DNA of 64,000 nucleotides from Azonexus sp. (GTDB taxonomy: Bacteria > Pseudomonadota > Gammaproteobacteria > Burkholderiales > Rhodocyclaceae): contig JAGOAU010000013.1 of the NCBI GenBank assembly GCA_017983755.1, positions 1-64,000 on the forward strand, in the 5' to 3' direction. Under the pieces are notes generated by a model. The model was not told the origin of the DNA. It saw nothing but the letters and a program-made list of their open reading frames with translations, and did not search any database. Positions 17,985 through 27,136 of this stretch are shown here, in pieces. The position numbers were made by a program, and so were the translations under genes. Position 1 is the first letter of the stretch. Every line of letters starts with the position of its first letter.

Positions 17985-18749
17985 CTAGGGCCGCCAGGCC
18001 CAGGTGATGCCGCGTTTCTCGACCTCGACGCGGATTTCCTCCATCGCCCGGTCCACCAGTTCCGGCTCGCCCTCGACGCCGAGTTCGAGGTGCCGGCGCT
18101 CCTTGCCGACCAGCGAGGGCAGCGAAAACAGGCGCAGGCTCGGGTAGTACTTGACGATGCGTTCCATCAGGTCGAGCAGTGCGCTTTCGTAGGCAGTCGG
18201 GCCGGTCAGCAGAAAGGCCTTTTCGACCTTGCCGCCGGGCGGCTGGAAGAGGTCGCCGTAGAAGGTGTCGAGTGCCCATTCGATCATCGGATGGGCCATC
18301 TGCGGGAACCCGGGGACGAAGTAGTGCTCGTTGGCCATGAAGCCCGGGATGCGGTTGAACGGGTTGGGAATGATGCGGCAACCGGCCGGAAAGACGACCA
18401 ACTGCTTGCGCTGGTCGGTGATTTCCTCGCCGGCAAAGCGGATTTTCAGTTCCGAGAAGCCCTCGGGGTGGAGTTCGAGGCGGACGCCGAGGGCAGCGGC
18501 GACGGCCTGCCGGGTGTGGTCGTCCGGCGTATTGCCGATGCCGCCGCAGGAAAAGACGACGTCGCCAGCGGCCATCGTGCGCTTGAAGGTGGCGGCCAGG
18601 CGTTCGCGGTCGTCGCCCAGGTATTCGACCCAGGAGAGGCGCAGGCCGCGCGCGCCGAGCAACTCGGCGATCTTCGCGAAGTGCTTGTCCTGGCGCTTGC
18701 CGGACAGGATCTCGTCGCCGATGACGATGGCGCCGAAGGTGCGATTCAT
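17985..18749 (-). CDS. CinA-like molybdopterin-binding (MoCF) domain protein
   Basis: 254 residues from the ATG at 18747-18749. It is the N-terminal CinA/MoaB-like nucleotide domain alone (GDEILSGKR, SCGGIGNTPDD, then a C-terminal alpha/beta part), without the C-terminal PncC deamidase domain of full CinA. CinA-N domains hydrolyse ADP-ribose or related pyrophosphates; the competence link of the name comes from Gram-positives. It overlaps the EI24 gene by ATGA, in a leftward run hrpA-EI24-cinA-like. Confidence 0.85.
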   Translation of the reverse strand: MNRTFGAIVIGDEILSGKRQDKHFAKIAELLGARGLRLSWVEYLGDDRERLAATFKRTMAAGDVVFSCGGIGNTPDDHTRQAVAAALGVRLELHPEGFSELKIRFAGEEITDQRKQLVVFPAGCRIIPNPFNRIPGFMANEHYFVPGFPQMAHPMIEWALDTFYGDLFQPPGGKVEKAFLLTGPTAYESALLDLMERIVKYYPSLRLFSLPSLVGKERRHLELGVEGEPELVDRAMEEIRVEVEKRGITWAWRP

Positions 18750-19480
18750 GGTGTTTCTCCCTCGATGGTCACGATCGCGCCGCCACGCGAGCGGCGCAGG
18801 GCTTCCAGCCCGTAATGGACGAATGATAGCGCCGCCAGCGCCGGCACCAGCAGGCCGACGAGCGGGACATGGGCGAGCAGGGCCATGGTCAGGCCGAGCA
18901 TGAACATCGGCCCCTTGGTCGTTGGCCGCAGAGCCTTCCATTCCGGCTCGGTGGCGTGCATCGACAAGGCGTCGTAGGCGAAGGTGCGGCGGTTGTACCA
19001 GGCCATCAGCAGCAGCGGCAGGATCAGTGACAGGCCGGGGATGATCCAGAACGGCAGGGTCAGCATCCAGCCGGAAACGAACAAAATCGATGCCAGAACG
19101 CTGTTGACCGCAGCCGCCACGAAGCTGTCCTTGCCCATCGGCGCCACGTCGCGGTAATCGTTCGTGGCGAGGTGCTTGAGCAGCAGCGGCATGACGACGA
19201 TCGCGGCGAGCAGCGACGCCGTCAGGTAGGCGCAGGCGAAGATGGCCATCCAGGCCCCCATGTAGGCTAGTAGTGTCGCCAGCCAGGCGACGCCCCAGGC
19301 GATCAGGAGCGTCATCGGCTGGTGCGTGAGCAGCCAGTTCACCATCTGGCCGAGCCCCCAGACGGCGAGCGTGATCCACAGGATCAGCGAGACCAGCGCC
19401 GGCGCCAGCACGTAGGCCCAGATGCGGCCGCTGCGCAGGCTGGCAATGGTGCGCATCAGCGCCAGAACGACATCACCCAT
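18746..19480 (-). CDS. EI24-domain (CysZ-like) membrane protein
   Basis: 244 residues from the ATG at 19478-19480, with a GGGAGGGG ribosome site inside the end of hrpA; upstream in-frame codons only read through hrpA. Several long hydrophobic helices with the EI24/CysZ pattern (IWAYVLAPALVSLILW, then a NDYRDVAP loop). CysZ imports sulfate in enterobacteria; this protein is divergent and its cargo is unknown. Overlaps hrpA by eight bases. Confidence 0.75.
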   Translation of the reverse strand: MGDVVLALMRTIASLRSGRIWAYVLAPALVSLILWITLAVWGLGQMVNWLLTHQPMTLLIAWGVAWLATLLAYMGAWMAIFACAYLTASLLAAIVVMPLLLKHLATNDYRDVAPMGKDSFVAAAVNSVLASILFVSGWMLTLPFWIIPGLSLILPLLLMAWYNRRTFAYDALSMHATEPEWKALRPTTKGPMFMLGLTMALLAHVPLVGLLVPALAALSFVHYGLEALRRSRGGAIVTIEGETP

Positions 19481-22400
19481 GCTGAATCCCCTCCCATTGT
19501 TTCTGCAGGCGCTTGACCGACACCGGCACCGGCGTCCGCAGCTCCTGCGCGTAAAGTCCGACGCGCAATTCCTCCAGCAGCCAGCGGAACTGCTCGATCT
19601 GCGGATCGACGGCACCGAGCTTGGCGAGCTGGATGGCGCGGCGCTCGTAGCTGGTCCACAAAGGCGCGTAATCGGCCAACAAGGCGGCGTCGCGCGCCGG
19701 GTTGGCCTTCAGCTTGTCGAGGCGGATCTGGATCGCCTTGAAGTAGCGCGGGTAGTGCTGCAACCGCTCGAACGGCGTATCGATGACGAAATTCCTGCCC
19801 ATCAGCCGCTTCACCTGCGACTCGATGTCCTGCACCGCCGCCGCGTGTGCCTTGAAGGGCGGCAGTTTCTTGACCACCGCCTGCCATTCGGCCAGCACGG
19901 TGCCGACCAGGCGGCAGACTTCCTGCATGATCAGCCCCAGCCGCGCCTTGCTGTCGCCGCAGCGGCTCTTGAAGGCAGTCGGCGTCGTCGGCAAGGGCTC
20001 GCTCAGGCAGGCACGCTCGAAAGTCAGCGCGACGATCTGCCGCTTCAGGTCGTCGTTGCTGCCCAGCGCCATGTATTGCATCGCCATCTGGCTGAGGCCG
20101 GGGATGTTCTTGTCGAAATACTTCACCTGATCGCGGAATTGCAGCATGAACAGCCGCAGCAGCCCGGCGCGGTGTTCGGCGGCGGCTTCCTCGGCCGAGT
20201 CGAAGACCTTGAGGCTGACCGTCTCGCCATCGTCGGTCAGCGCCGGGTAGCCGAGCACGGTCTGCCCGGCTACCGGCACCTCCATCAGTTCCGGCAGTTC
20301 GCCGAAGGTCCAGTCGGTAAGGTTGGTGAATTCGGACGGCGTTTCGTGCAGTTCGGCGAATTCCTGTTTCGCCTCCTTGCCCCACTCGGCACGCAAGGCG
20401 ACCAGGCTGCGGTTCATGTCCAGCTGCCGGCCATGCTCGTCGATTAACTTGTAGTTCATCGAAAAATGGGCGGGCAGCGCGTCGGGGCGGAAGGCGTCGG
20501 GCGTCACCGCCCAGCCACGCGCATTCAGGCCGCGCGCTTCGAGGATGTGGTCGATCAGCGGCTGGATCAGCCCCTGATTCATCTTCTTTTCGTTGCCGGC
20601 TACGGTCGACATGAATTCTTCGACGAATTCCGGCACCGGCACCAGTTTTGCCCGGATCTTCTGCGGCAGCGTCTTGATCAGCTGCACCAGCTTTTCCTTG
20701 AGCAGCCCCGGCACCAGCCACTCCATGCGCAGCACCGGAATCTGGTTCAACTGCGCCAGCGGCAGGGTCAGCGTCACGCCGTCGCGCGGCGAGCCCGGCT
20801 CGAAATGGTAGGTCAGCGTGTAATCGACGCCGCCGACCTTGAGGTGATGCGGGAAGGCCTCGGTCGTGACGCCCGCCGCCGAGTGGCGCATCAGGTCGTC
20901 TTTCGACAGGTAGAGCAGCTTCGGCGACTCGCGTTCGGCCTCCTTGCGCCAGTGGTCGAAGGTGGCGCCGTTGTGGATGCCTTCGGGTATCAGGTGGTCG
21001 TAGAAGGCGAAGATCAGTTCGTCATCGACCAGCACGTCCTGCCGGCGCTGTTTGTGTTCGAGGTGCTCGATCTCGCGGATCAGCTTCTGGTTGTGCTGGA
21101 AGAACGGCCAGCGCCTGGCGAAGGCGTCGTCGATTTCCTCGCCGACCAGGCCCTGGCGGATGAAGATCTCGCGCGACTCGGCCGGGGCCAGCGGGCCGTA
21201 ATGAATGCGCCGCTTGGGGTTGATGACTACGCCGTAGAGCGTCGTCCGCTCCCAGCCGGCGACCTGCATCGCCTTCTTTTCCCAGTGCGCATCGAAGTAC
21301 TGGCGCTTGATCAGGTGAGCGCCCGCTTTTTCGATCCAGCCATCTTCGATGCGGGCGACGCAGCGCCCGAACAGCCGCGTCGTCTCGGTGATCTCGGCCG
21401 CCATGATCCACTTGCCGGCCTTTTTCTGCAGCGGCGACGACGGGTGGATCAGGTAGCGGATGCCGCGGGCCCCGAGGTAGTAGCCGGATTCGTCGGACTT
21501 GCAGCCGATGTTGCCGAGCAGGCCGGAGAGCAGCGCCATGTGGATGGCGTCGTAGGTGCCGGGAATCTCGCTTTCCTTCCACCCGAGTTCGGTCACCATC
21601 GCATGCAGCTGGCCATGTACCTCGCGCCACTCGCGCAGGCGCAGGTAGGAGAGAAAATGGGCGTGGCAGGTGTCGACCAGCGATTTGTTCGATTTCTTGT
21701 GGTCGACCGCGGCCTTGAACCAGTTCCACAATTTGACCCAGCCGAGGAATTCCGACTTTTCATCGGCGAACAGCTTGTGCTTCTCGTCCGCCGCCTGCTG
21801 ACGCTCCTGCGGCCGCTCGCGCGGGTCCTGCGTCGACAGCCCGGCGGCGATGACCAGTACCTCCTTGAGGCAGCCGAGATCGCGTGCCGCGACCAGCATG
21901 CGGCCGATGCGCGGATCGAGCGGCAGCCTGGCCAGCGCCTCGCCGACGCGGGTCAGGCGATTGTCGTCATCGAGCGCGCCGAGTTCCTGCAGCAGCGCGT
22001 AGCCGTCGGCGACCGCCTTGGCCGGCGGCGGTTCGATGAAGGGAAAACTCTCGACGTCGGTTAGCTTCAGCGACTTCATGCGCAGGATGACGCCGGCCAG
22101 CGACGAGCGGAGGATTTCCGGATCGGTAAACGGTGCCCGGGCGTTGAAATCGTCCTCGTCGTACAGGCGGATGCAGACCCCGGCCGCCACCCGGCCGCAA
22201 CGTCCGGCCCGCTGCCGGGCCGCCGCCTGCGAGATCTTCTCGATCTGCAGCTGCTCGACCTTGTTGCGGTAGGAATAGCGCTTGACGCGGGCCAGGCCGG
22301 TGTCGATCACGTAGCGGATGCCTGGCACGGTGAGCGAGGTTTCGGCGACGTTGGTGGCGAGCACGATGCGCCGCTGGCTGCCCGAGGGCTTGAAAATGCG

Positions 22401-23426
22401 GTCCTGTTCGCCGGCCGAGAGGCGCGAGAACAGCGGCAGGATTTCCGGCGCGTGGGCGCTGCTCAAACCGGGTCTTGCCAGCGCGTGCTTGCGCAAGGCT
22501 TCCGCCGCCTCGCGGATTTCGCGTTCGCCGGGCAGGAAGACAAGGATATCGCCGCTGCCCAGCCGCGCCAGTTCGTCGGCGGCATCGACGATGGCGTCGT
22601 AGAGATCGCGCTCGTCGTCGTCCTTGTCGAGATCGGAAACCGGCCGGTAACGCACGTCGACCGGATAGAGGCGGCCCGAGACCTCGATCACCGGGGCACC
22701 CGTGAAATGCTGCGAAAAGCGCTCGGCGTCGATGGTCGCCGAGGTGATGATCAGCTTCAGGTCCGGGCGCCTGGGCAGCAACTGCTTCAGGTAGCCGAGC
22801 AGGAAGTCGATGTTCAGGCTGCGCTCGTGCGCCTCGTCGATGATGATCGTGTCGTAGGCGCCGAGATACGGGTCGGACTGCGACTCGGCGAGCAGGATGC
22901 CGTCGGTCATCAGCTTGACCCAGCTGTCTGCGGTCGACTTGTCGTGGAAGCGGATTTTGACGCCGACGCCGGCGCCGACCTGCGTTTTCAGTTCCTGCGC
23001 CAGCCGCGTCGCCACCGAGCGCGCCGCCAGCCGGCGCGGCTGGGTATGGCCGATCAGTCCGCTGCCGCCGCGCCCGAGTTCGAGGCAGATTTTCGGCAAC
23101 TGCGTCGTCTTGCCGGAGCCGGTCTCGCCGCAGACGATCACCACCTGATGCTTGCGGATCAGTTCGGCGATTTCAGCGCGCCGCTCGTTGACCGGCAGGT
23201 CGGCCTGGAAGTCCGGCCTGGGCAGGCTGGACTGACGCTTTTCCAGGGCGGCGCGCGATTTCTCCAGCAGCGCCGAGAAGTCGGCCTGCAGTTTTTCGCG
23301 TTTTTCACCCGTCGACCGCAACAGATTGCGCTGCATGCCGCGCAAGCGGCCGTAATCGGCCGTCAGGCACGGCAGGCGTTCGCTGGATTCCGCGTGCGTC
23401 CGTTTTTGCGCAGTGTTTTTTGCCAT
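19473..23426 (-). CDS. hrpA: ATP-dependent RNA helicase HrpA
   Basis: 1317 residues, normal for HrpA (about 1300). Start set at the MAKN ATG; a preceding ATG adds one Met and the open frame further up looks non-coding. DEAH helicase motifs run in order: GETGSGKTT (I), DEAHER (II), TSATID (III), TNVAETSLTV (V) and QRAGRCGR (VI), followed by the ratchet/OB region and the HrpA-specific C-terminal DUF3418 domain. It resolves stalled ribosomes and acts on mRNA in E. coli. Two TGCGGTCGAC copies lie in its N-terminal third. Confidence 0.96.
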   Translation of the reverse strand: MAKNTAQKRTHAESSERLPCLTADYGRLRGMQRNLLRSTGEKREKLQADFSALLEKSRAALEKRQSSLPRPDFQADLPVNERRAEIAELIRKHQVVIVCGETGSGKTTQLPKICLELGRGGSGLIGHTQPRRLAARSVATRLAQELKTQVGAGVGVKIRFHDKSTADSWVKLMTDGILLAESQSDPYLGAYDTIIIDEAHERSLNIDFLLGYLKQLLPRRPDLKLIITSATIDAERFSQHFTGAPVIEVSGRLYPVDVRYRPVSDLDKDDDERDLYDAIVDAADELARLGSGDILVFLPGEREIREAAEALRKHALARPGLSSAHAPEILPLFSRLSAGEQDRIFKPSGSQRRIVLATNVAETSLTVPGIRYVIDTGLARVKRYSYRNKVEQLQIEKISQAAARQRAGRCGRVAAGVCIRLYDEDDFNARAPFTDPEILRSSLAGVILRMKSLKLTDVESFPFIEPPPAKAVADGYALLQELGALDDDNRLTRVGEALARLPLDPRIGRMLVAARDLGCLKEVLVIAAGLSTQDPRERPQERQQAADEKHKLFADEKSEFLGWVKLWNWFKAAVDHKKSNKSLVDTCHAHFLSYLRLREWREVHGQLHAMVTELGWKESEIPGTYDAIHMALLSGLLGNIGCKSDESGYYLGARGIRYLIHPSSPLQKKAGKWIMAAEITETTRLFGRCVARIEDGWIEKAGAHLIKRQYFDAHWEKKAMQVAGWERTTLYGVVINPKRRIHYGPLAPAESREIFIRQGLVGEEIDDAFARRWPFFQHNQKLIREIEHLEHKQRRQDVLVDDELIFAFYDHLIPEGIHNGATFDHWRKEAERESPKLLYLSKDDLMRHSAAGVTTEAFPHHLKVGGVDYTLTYHFEPGSPRDGVTLTLPLAQLNQIPVLRMEWLVPGLLKEKLVQLIKTLPQKIRAKLVPVPEFVEEFMSTVAGNEKKMNQGLIQPLIDHILEARGLNARGWAVTPDAFRPDALPAHFSMNYKLIDEHGRQLDMNRSLVALRAEWGKEAKQEFAELHETPSEFTNLTDWTFGELPELMEVPVAGQTVLGYPALTDDGETVSLKVFDSAEEAAAEHRAGLLRLFMLQFRDQVKYFDKNIPGLSQMAMQYMALGSNDDLKRQIVALTFERACLSEPLPTTPTAFKSRCGDSKARLGLIMQEVCRLVGTVLAEWQAVVKKLPPFKAHAAAVQDIESQVKRLMGRNFVIDTPFERLQHYPRYFKAIQIRLDKLKANPARDAALLADYAPLWTSYERRAIQLAKLGAVDPQIEQFRWLLEELRVGLYAQELRTPVPVSVKRLQKQWEGIQHG
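22929..22938 (+). repeat. TGCGGTCGAC repeat copy 7
   Basis: Antisense to hrpA, which reads KSTAD. One far tract, ATTTT at 22954-22958. Confidence 0.8.
23311..23320 (-). repeat. TGCGGTCGAC repeat copy 8
   Basis: In hrpA, read LRST, only 372 bases from copy 7 and in the opposite orientation. Two five-T tracts, 23301-23305 and 23292-23296. Confidence 0.9.
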
Positions 23427-23613
23427 CATTCCGAGTACGCCACCGCAAATGCCGGGCGGCAGCCTGCTCTTTGTTCCTGCAGAAGTCGAATCGCGAATTG
23501 TGCAGCAAATCCCAGGCGCGTTCCACGTGAACAAGCGCGAAAACGATCTGCCAGGGCGGTGACGGAGGGTAATTGGCTATACTGCTCGCGTGCCCAACTT
23601 GAGAGGATTGACC

Positions 23614-24060
23614 ATGCCAACCGGCACCATCCGACTTCACCGCGTGCTCCGGACGCAACCGGAGAAGGTCTATCGCGCGTTCCTCGATGCCGCTGCCATC
23701 TGCAAGTGGCTTCCGCCTTACGGTTTCACCTGCAGGGTCGAGCACATGGACGTCCGGGTCGCAGGCTCCTTCAGGATGTCGTTCCATAATTTCTCGACGG
23801 GGCTTGGTCACTCGTTCGGCGGGGAGTATCGGGAACTGGTGCCGGGTGAACTCATCCGCTACACCGACAGGTTCGACGATCCGAATCTGCCAGGGGAAAT
23901 GCAGGTCACCGTGTCCTTGAAGCCGGTGTCGTGCGGAACCGAGGTGAACGTGGTGCAGGAGGGCATCCCGGAAGTCATTCCGCTCGAAATGTGCTACCTC
24001 GGCTGGCAGGAGTCGCTTGCCCAGCTCGCCAATCTCGTCGAGCCCGACATTCCGGGGTAG
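23614..24060 (+). CDS. SRPBCC/AHSA1-family protein
   Basis: 148 residues from the ATG at 23614, preceded by GAGAGGA; the in-frame GTG at 23590 is less likely. The START-like fold is recognised from RTQPEKVYRAFLD, CKWLPPYGF, GGEYREL and the late LGWQESLAQLANLVE helix, all typical of activator-of-Hsp90-ATPase-1-like polyketide-cyclase proteins. These bind small hydrophobic ligands, but no reaction can be assigned. It is transcribed away from hrpA. Confidence 0.85.
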   Translation: MPTGTIRLHRVLRTQPEKVYRAFLDAAAICKWLPPYGFTCRVEHMDVRVAGSFRMSFHNFSTGLGHSFGGEYRELVPGELIRYTDRFDDPNLPGEMQVTVSLKPVSCGTEVNVVQEGIPEVIPLEMCYLGWQESLAQLANLVEPDIPG

Positions 24061-24136
24061 CGCGGCGGGGCTCGCCGGACGCGGAAAGGTGGTCCGTTCC
24101 GCTGGCGGTTGAGCGCAGTCCGGCCTGAAGGAACGC

Positions 24137-24754
24137 ATGTACCACGGAGAGAAATTCAACGCCTGGACGCATCTGGTCGGCGCCCTGCTGGCGCTGACCG
24201 GCGCGGTGTGGCTGCTGGTCGTGGCCAGCGCCAGCGGCGATGGCTGGAAGATATTCGGCGTGGCGATCTACGGCGCGACGCTGGTGCTGCTTTACAGCAT
24301 CTCCACCATCTATCACAGCGTCCGCGGGCGGGCGAAGCGGGTGCTGCGCAAGCTCGACCACCTGTCCATCTATCTGCTGATCGCCGGCAGCTACACGCCG
24401 TTCTGCCTGATCACCCTGCGCGGGCCGTGGGGCTGGTCGCTGTTCGGCATCATCTGGTCGCTGGCGGCCATCGGCATGCTACAGGAGATCAAACCGCGTT
24501 CGGAGGCGCGGGTCATGTCGCTGGTGATTTACGCGGTGATGGGCTGGATCGTCCTCGTGGCCATCCGGCCCTTGCTGGAAAACCTCGGCACCGCCGGCTT
24601 CGTCTGGCTGGCGGCAGGCGGCGTGTTCTATACGGTGGGCATCGTCTTCTTCGCCTTCGACGAGCGCTTCCGGCACTGGCACGGCATCTGGCACCTGTTC
24701 GTGATCGCCGGCAGCCTGATGCACTTCATCGCCATCCTGTTCTATGTTGTCTGA
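24137..24754 (+). CDS. Hemolysin III / PAQR-type membrane protein (YqfA-TrhA family)
   Basis: 205 residues with seven hydrophobic helices. Family marks: EKFNAWTHLVGA at the start, the YHSV motif with RKLDH, and a C-terminal HxxxH (HGIWHLFV), the likely metal site. Despite the name, bacterial members are linked to membrane energetics and lipid homeostasis, not proven haemolysis. The DUF1294 gene starts directly after the stop. Confidence 0.9.
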   Translation: MYHGEKFNAWTHLVGALLALTGAVWLLVVASASGDGWKIFGVAIYGATLVLLYSISTIYHSVRGRAKRVLRKLDHLSIYLLIAGSYTPFCLITLRGPWGWSLFGIIWSLAAIGMLQEIKPRSEARVMSLVIYAVMGWIVLVAIRPLLENLGTAGFVWLAAGGVFYTVGIVFFAFDERFRHWHGIWHLFVIAGSLMHFIAILFYVV

Positions 24755-25150
24755 ATGAAAAACATCCGCTACGAGGGCCGTTTTCCCCTGCTGCTGGCGG
24801 CGCTCTTTTTTACCTTCCTCGGGGCGTCGACCGCAGCCGGCAAGCTGCCGCCGATGCTGCTCGGCCTCTATGCTGCGGCCAGTCTGGTCGCCTTCGCCGC
24901 CTACGCACTGGACAAGTCGGCGGCTCGTGGCGGCCGCCGGCGAACGCCGGAAAAAACCTTGCACCTGCTGGCGCTGCTCGGCGGCTGGCCGGGCGCGCTG
25001 GTGGCACAGAACCGCCTGCGCCACAAGTCGAGCAAGACGCCGTTTCTTGCCGTTTTCTGGGCCACCGTCCTGCTTAACTGCATGGCACTCGGGCTGTATC
25101 TGACGCCGGCCGGTGCCAGGGCGCTGCGTGCCGCACTCGGCATTGCCTGA
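24755..25150 (+). CDS. DUF1294 membrane protein
   Basis: 131 residues, three or four hydrophobic segments. The DUF1294 signature is clear: YALDKSAA, then TPEKTLHLLALLGGWPGA and NRLRHKSSKTPF. In many bacteria this domain is fused to a cold-shock domain; here it stands alone. ATG follows the upstream stop without a gap. Function unknown. A TGCGGTCGAC copy on the opposite strand is read as STA at codons 24-27. Confidence 0.85.
   Translation: MKNIRYEGRFPLLLAALFFTFLGASTAAGKLPPMLLGLYAAASLVAFAAYALDKSAARGGRRRTPEKTLHLLALLGGWPGALVAQNRLRHKSSKTPFLAVFWATVLLNCMALGLYLTPAGARALRAALGIA
24826..24835 (-). repeat. TGCGGTCGAC repeat copy 9
   Basis: Antisense to the DUF1294 gene, which reads ASTAAG. Tract at 24806-24812, 13 bases away. 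Confidence 0.85.
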
Positions 25151-25154
25151 ATTC

Positions 25155-25433
25155 TCAGCCGGTCTTCTCGTTGGCCAGCGCGGTTTCGGTGATTTCGCGG
25201 TAGAGCGTGGTCAGCTTGCTGGCCAGCACGCCGAGTTCTGGATGGTTGGCGACCATCGGGGCGACGTTCTGGGCGTCGGTCAGGACTTCCTGGAGGAAGT
25301 GCAGGTCGTAGTCGCTCAGGCGTGCGCCTTCGTCGACACTCTTCTTGATCTCCAGCAATCTTGGCAGTCGCTGGCTTTCAAGGCGCTGGATCAGTACGGA
25401 AAGGACGCCTGCTTCGTTTTGTTTGTCGGTCAT
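25155..25433 (-). CDS. Small conserved hypothetical protein, 92 aa
   Basis: Starts at the ATG giving MTDKQNEAG, with GGAG eight bases upstream. Acidic, helical, soluble: LSVLIQRLESQRLPRLLEIKKSV then a DYDLHFLQEVL segment. No cysteine cluster, membrane helix or known catalytic motif. I do not recognise a function; it converges with the DUF1294 gene, only four bases apart. Confidence 0.65.
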   Translation of the reverse strand: MTDKQNEAGVLSVLIQRLESQRLPRLLEIKKSVDEGARLSDYDLHFLQEVLTDAQNVAPMVANHPELGVLASKLTTLYREITETALANEKTG

Positions 25434-25639
25434 GTCTTGCTCCTCGGGAAATCGGGCAGGCCCGATGGCTTGCCGCCTCGGAAAAAGTCTATCACTTTCG
25501 CCGGCCGGTGGCGCTGGCGGAAATATCCCGATGGCAAGGGCGGCCGCCAGTGGCTGGCATGGCAGTTGCACGTAGTCGCAGCATGTGCCCGGCGACGTCG
25601 ACTTTCCGACATTGCCGCCGTTCAACCTCGGAGTCCGCC

Positions 25640-25897
25640 ATGTCCGCCACCACTGTCGACCGCCACGGTCAGCCCGTCGCCACCGGCGACCACGTCAGGA
25701 TACTTGCCATCACCCCCGACCCGGAGATGGACGAGGACGATCTCGACATGTTCAACGACATGATCGGTTCGACCTGCCCGGTCGAGCGCATCGACGCCGA
25801 CGGCGCGGCCTGGGTGGCGATCTGGTGGAACGGCTGCGAGGGGCCATTGCTGACCAGCGTCGGCCTGGCGCCGGGGCAGATGGAGAAGGCCGCCTGA
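25640..25897 (+). CDS. Small acidic hypothetical protein, 85 aa
   Basis: ATG at 25640 with GGAG upstream. The sequence (DHVRILAITPDPEMDEDD, WVAIWWNGCEGPLL) resembles small SH3-like beta-barrel proteins but carries no motif I can name. It faces away from the 92-aa gene; the 206-base gap between them shows no clear promoter. A one-mismatch relative of TGCGGTCGAC sits at codons 6-9 without A/T tracts. Confidence 0.65.
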   Translation: MSATTVDRHGQPVATGDHVRILAITPDPEMDEDDLDMFNDMIGSTCPVERIDADGAAWVAIWWNGCEGPLLTSVGLAPGQMEKAA

Positions 25898-25922
25898 GCG
25901 GGTCGGCCGCCAATTTTGCCGC

Positions 25923-26657
25923 CTATTCGTCGTCGACCGCAGCGTTGTAGTTCTTCAGCCGCTTCTCGGCTGCGACACCGAGTATCTTCAGCAGCCAGGG
26001 CGGTGGCGACTCGAGCATGGCGGTCTGGAAGGGCCTGAGGATGTCAGCGGCCGGGCCGCCGTCGGGAATCTTGATTGGGTAGATGTCGGCGCGGATCACC
26101 TTGGCCGCCGCCGGGCCGCCGATGGAGACGACGTAGCAGACGTGGCAGTCGCCGATCAGTTTGGCGCGCCACAGGTTGCGGTCTTCGGCGAACTCGGCAT
26201 CCATCGTGTCGCGGATGTCGACGAGGCGGATTTCGCCCGGCGATACCTGATACACGAGGAAGCGCAGGCAGGCGCCGAAATGCCCGGAGAGCGTGTCGCC
26301 CTTGTCCGAGGCGATGGCGACGCGCACCGAACCGGGCATCTCGCCGTCTGCGTAAGGCTGTATCTTGGGCAGCGTGTCGTCGCCCTGGGTTTCACCCCAG
26401 AGGATGCGCACCGCCAGCTTCATGGATTCAAGGCCGATGCCGATGTCCTCGCCGTCCTCCTCGCCGTCGGTGCTGGCGAAGCCGGTCTTGAGCATGGTCA
26501 CCGTGACCTGGCGCAGCTTTTCTTCGTCGATCGTGTCGCCCAGGCGGCGTTGCAGCTGTTCGATCAGCGCCGGCAGCGTCACCCTGGGCATTGCCCGCGC
26601 TGCCAGCACCACGCGCAGCGCGGCCTCGCGGGTGATCGGAAGCGTGCCTGTTTCCAT
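25923..26657 (-). CDS. NafY/NifX-like iron-molybdenum cofactor-binding family protein
   Basis: 244 residues from the ATG at 26655-26657 (GAGGAG upstream). N-terminal helical domain (about 1-110) resembles the NafY sterile-alpha-motif-like part; residues about 125-230 are a dinitrogenase FeMo-cofactor (NifB-C/NifX) fold: VRVAIASDKGDTLSGHFG and the late VSIGGPAAAKVIRA. NafY holds FeMo-co or apo-dinitrogenase during nitrogenase assembly. No nif gene is nearby, so it may be a nif accessory gene away from the main cluster or a metal-cluster carrier with another role. The last codons (AAVDDE) contain a TGCGGTCGAC copy. Confidence 0.8.
   Translation of the reverse strand: METGTLPITREAALRVVLAARAMPRVTLPALIEQLQRRLGDTIDEEKLRQVTVTMLKTGFASTDGEEDGEDIGIGLESMKLAVRILWGETQGDDTLPKIQPYADGEMPGSVRVAIASDKGDTLSGHFGACLRFLVYQVSPGEIRLVDIRDTMDAEFAEDRNLWRAKLIGDCHVCYVVSIGGPAAAKVIRADIYPIKIPDGGPAADILRPFQTAMLESPPPWLLKILGVAAEKRLKNYNAAVDDE
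25932..25941 (-). repeat. TGCGGTCGAC repeat copy 10
   Basis: In the last codons of the NafY-like gene (AAVDDE). Tracts TATT (25924-25927) and AATTTT (25912-25917). Confidence 0.9.
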
Positions 26658-26810
26658 CGTGTTCTCCTCGGTCGGGTCGGGGTGAGTTCCCGGTGCAGAT
26701 ACAGTGCCAGGCACGCCAAGTATCTGATTTCAAATGACCGTCATTGCCCGCGGGAGAGCGGGGCGGGCATGCCGCCCGCTATCGTGTCGGATACCCGACA
26801 ACGGCTGTTT

Positions 26811-27017
26811 TCAGCAGGAGCGCCGCTGTTGCGGGTTCCACGAGAAAGCCGGGCGCAGGATCTTGCTGACCGCTTGCGCCAGCGACAGCAGGCTGTGACC
26901 GAGCAGACGGGCGCAGAGACCCAGGCGCTCGGCGAAGATGCCTTGCAGGCGCTGCATTTCCTGTGCGCGCAGTTCGCGGGCCTGGCGTTCAATGGCGGCG
27001 ATATCGATGGGTGCCAT
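26811..27017 (-). CDS. Small hypothetical protein, 68 aa
   Basis: Starts at MAPIDIAAIERQ, with AAGGAAC seven bases before the ATG (two upstream Mets lack this). An amphipathic N-terminal helix with ARELRAQEMQR is followed by a hydrophobic stretch and a basic tail. The start resembles a group of small RSP_7527-type proteins, of unknown function; this is a weak resemblance. It diverges from a LysR gene across an AT-rich 119-base gap, so that regulator might control it. Confidence 0.55.
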   Translation of the reverse strand: MAPIDIAAIERQARELRAQEMQRLQGIFAERLGLCARLLGHSLLSLAQAVSKILRPAFSWNPQQRRSC

Positions 27018-27136
27018 GATTGTTCCTTTCATGATGCGATGCAACATTGCACGACTCGCACTTTAATTACCAATGCAATGAATCACAATCCATCCAAATG
27101 GAAAAACATTTTTGAATTTTATTCTAAAATGAGCGC
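27018..27136. promoter_or_regulatory. AT-rich divergent regulatory gap (LysR / 68-aa protein)
   Basis: The stretch 27058-27134 is strikingly AT-rich in a GC-rich region and contains TTCTAAAAT just before the LysR start and T-rich runs. It is the expected place of the LysR box, but I could not fix a unique T-N11-A palindrome. Confidence 0.45.
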
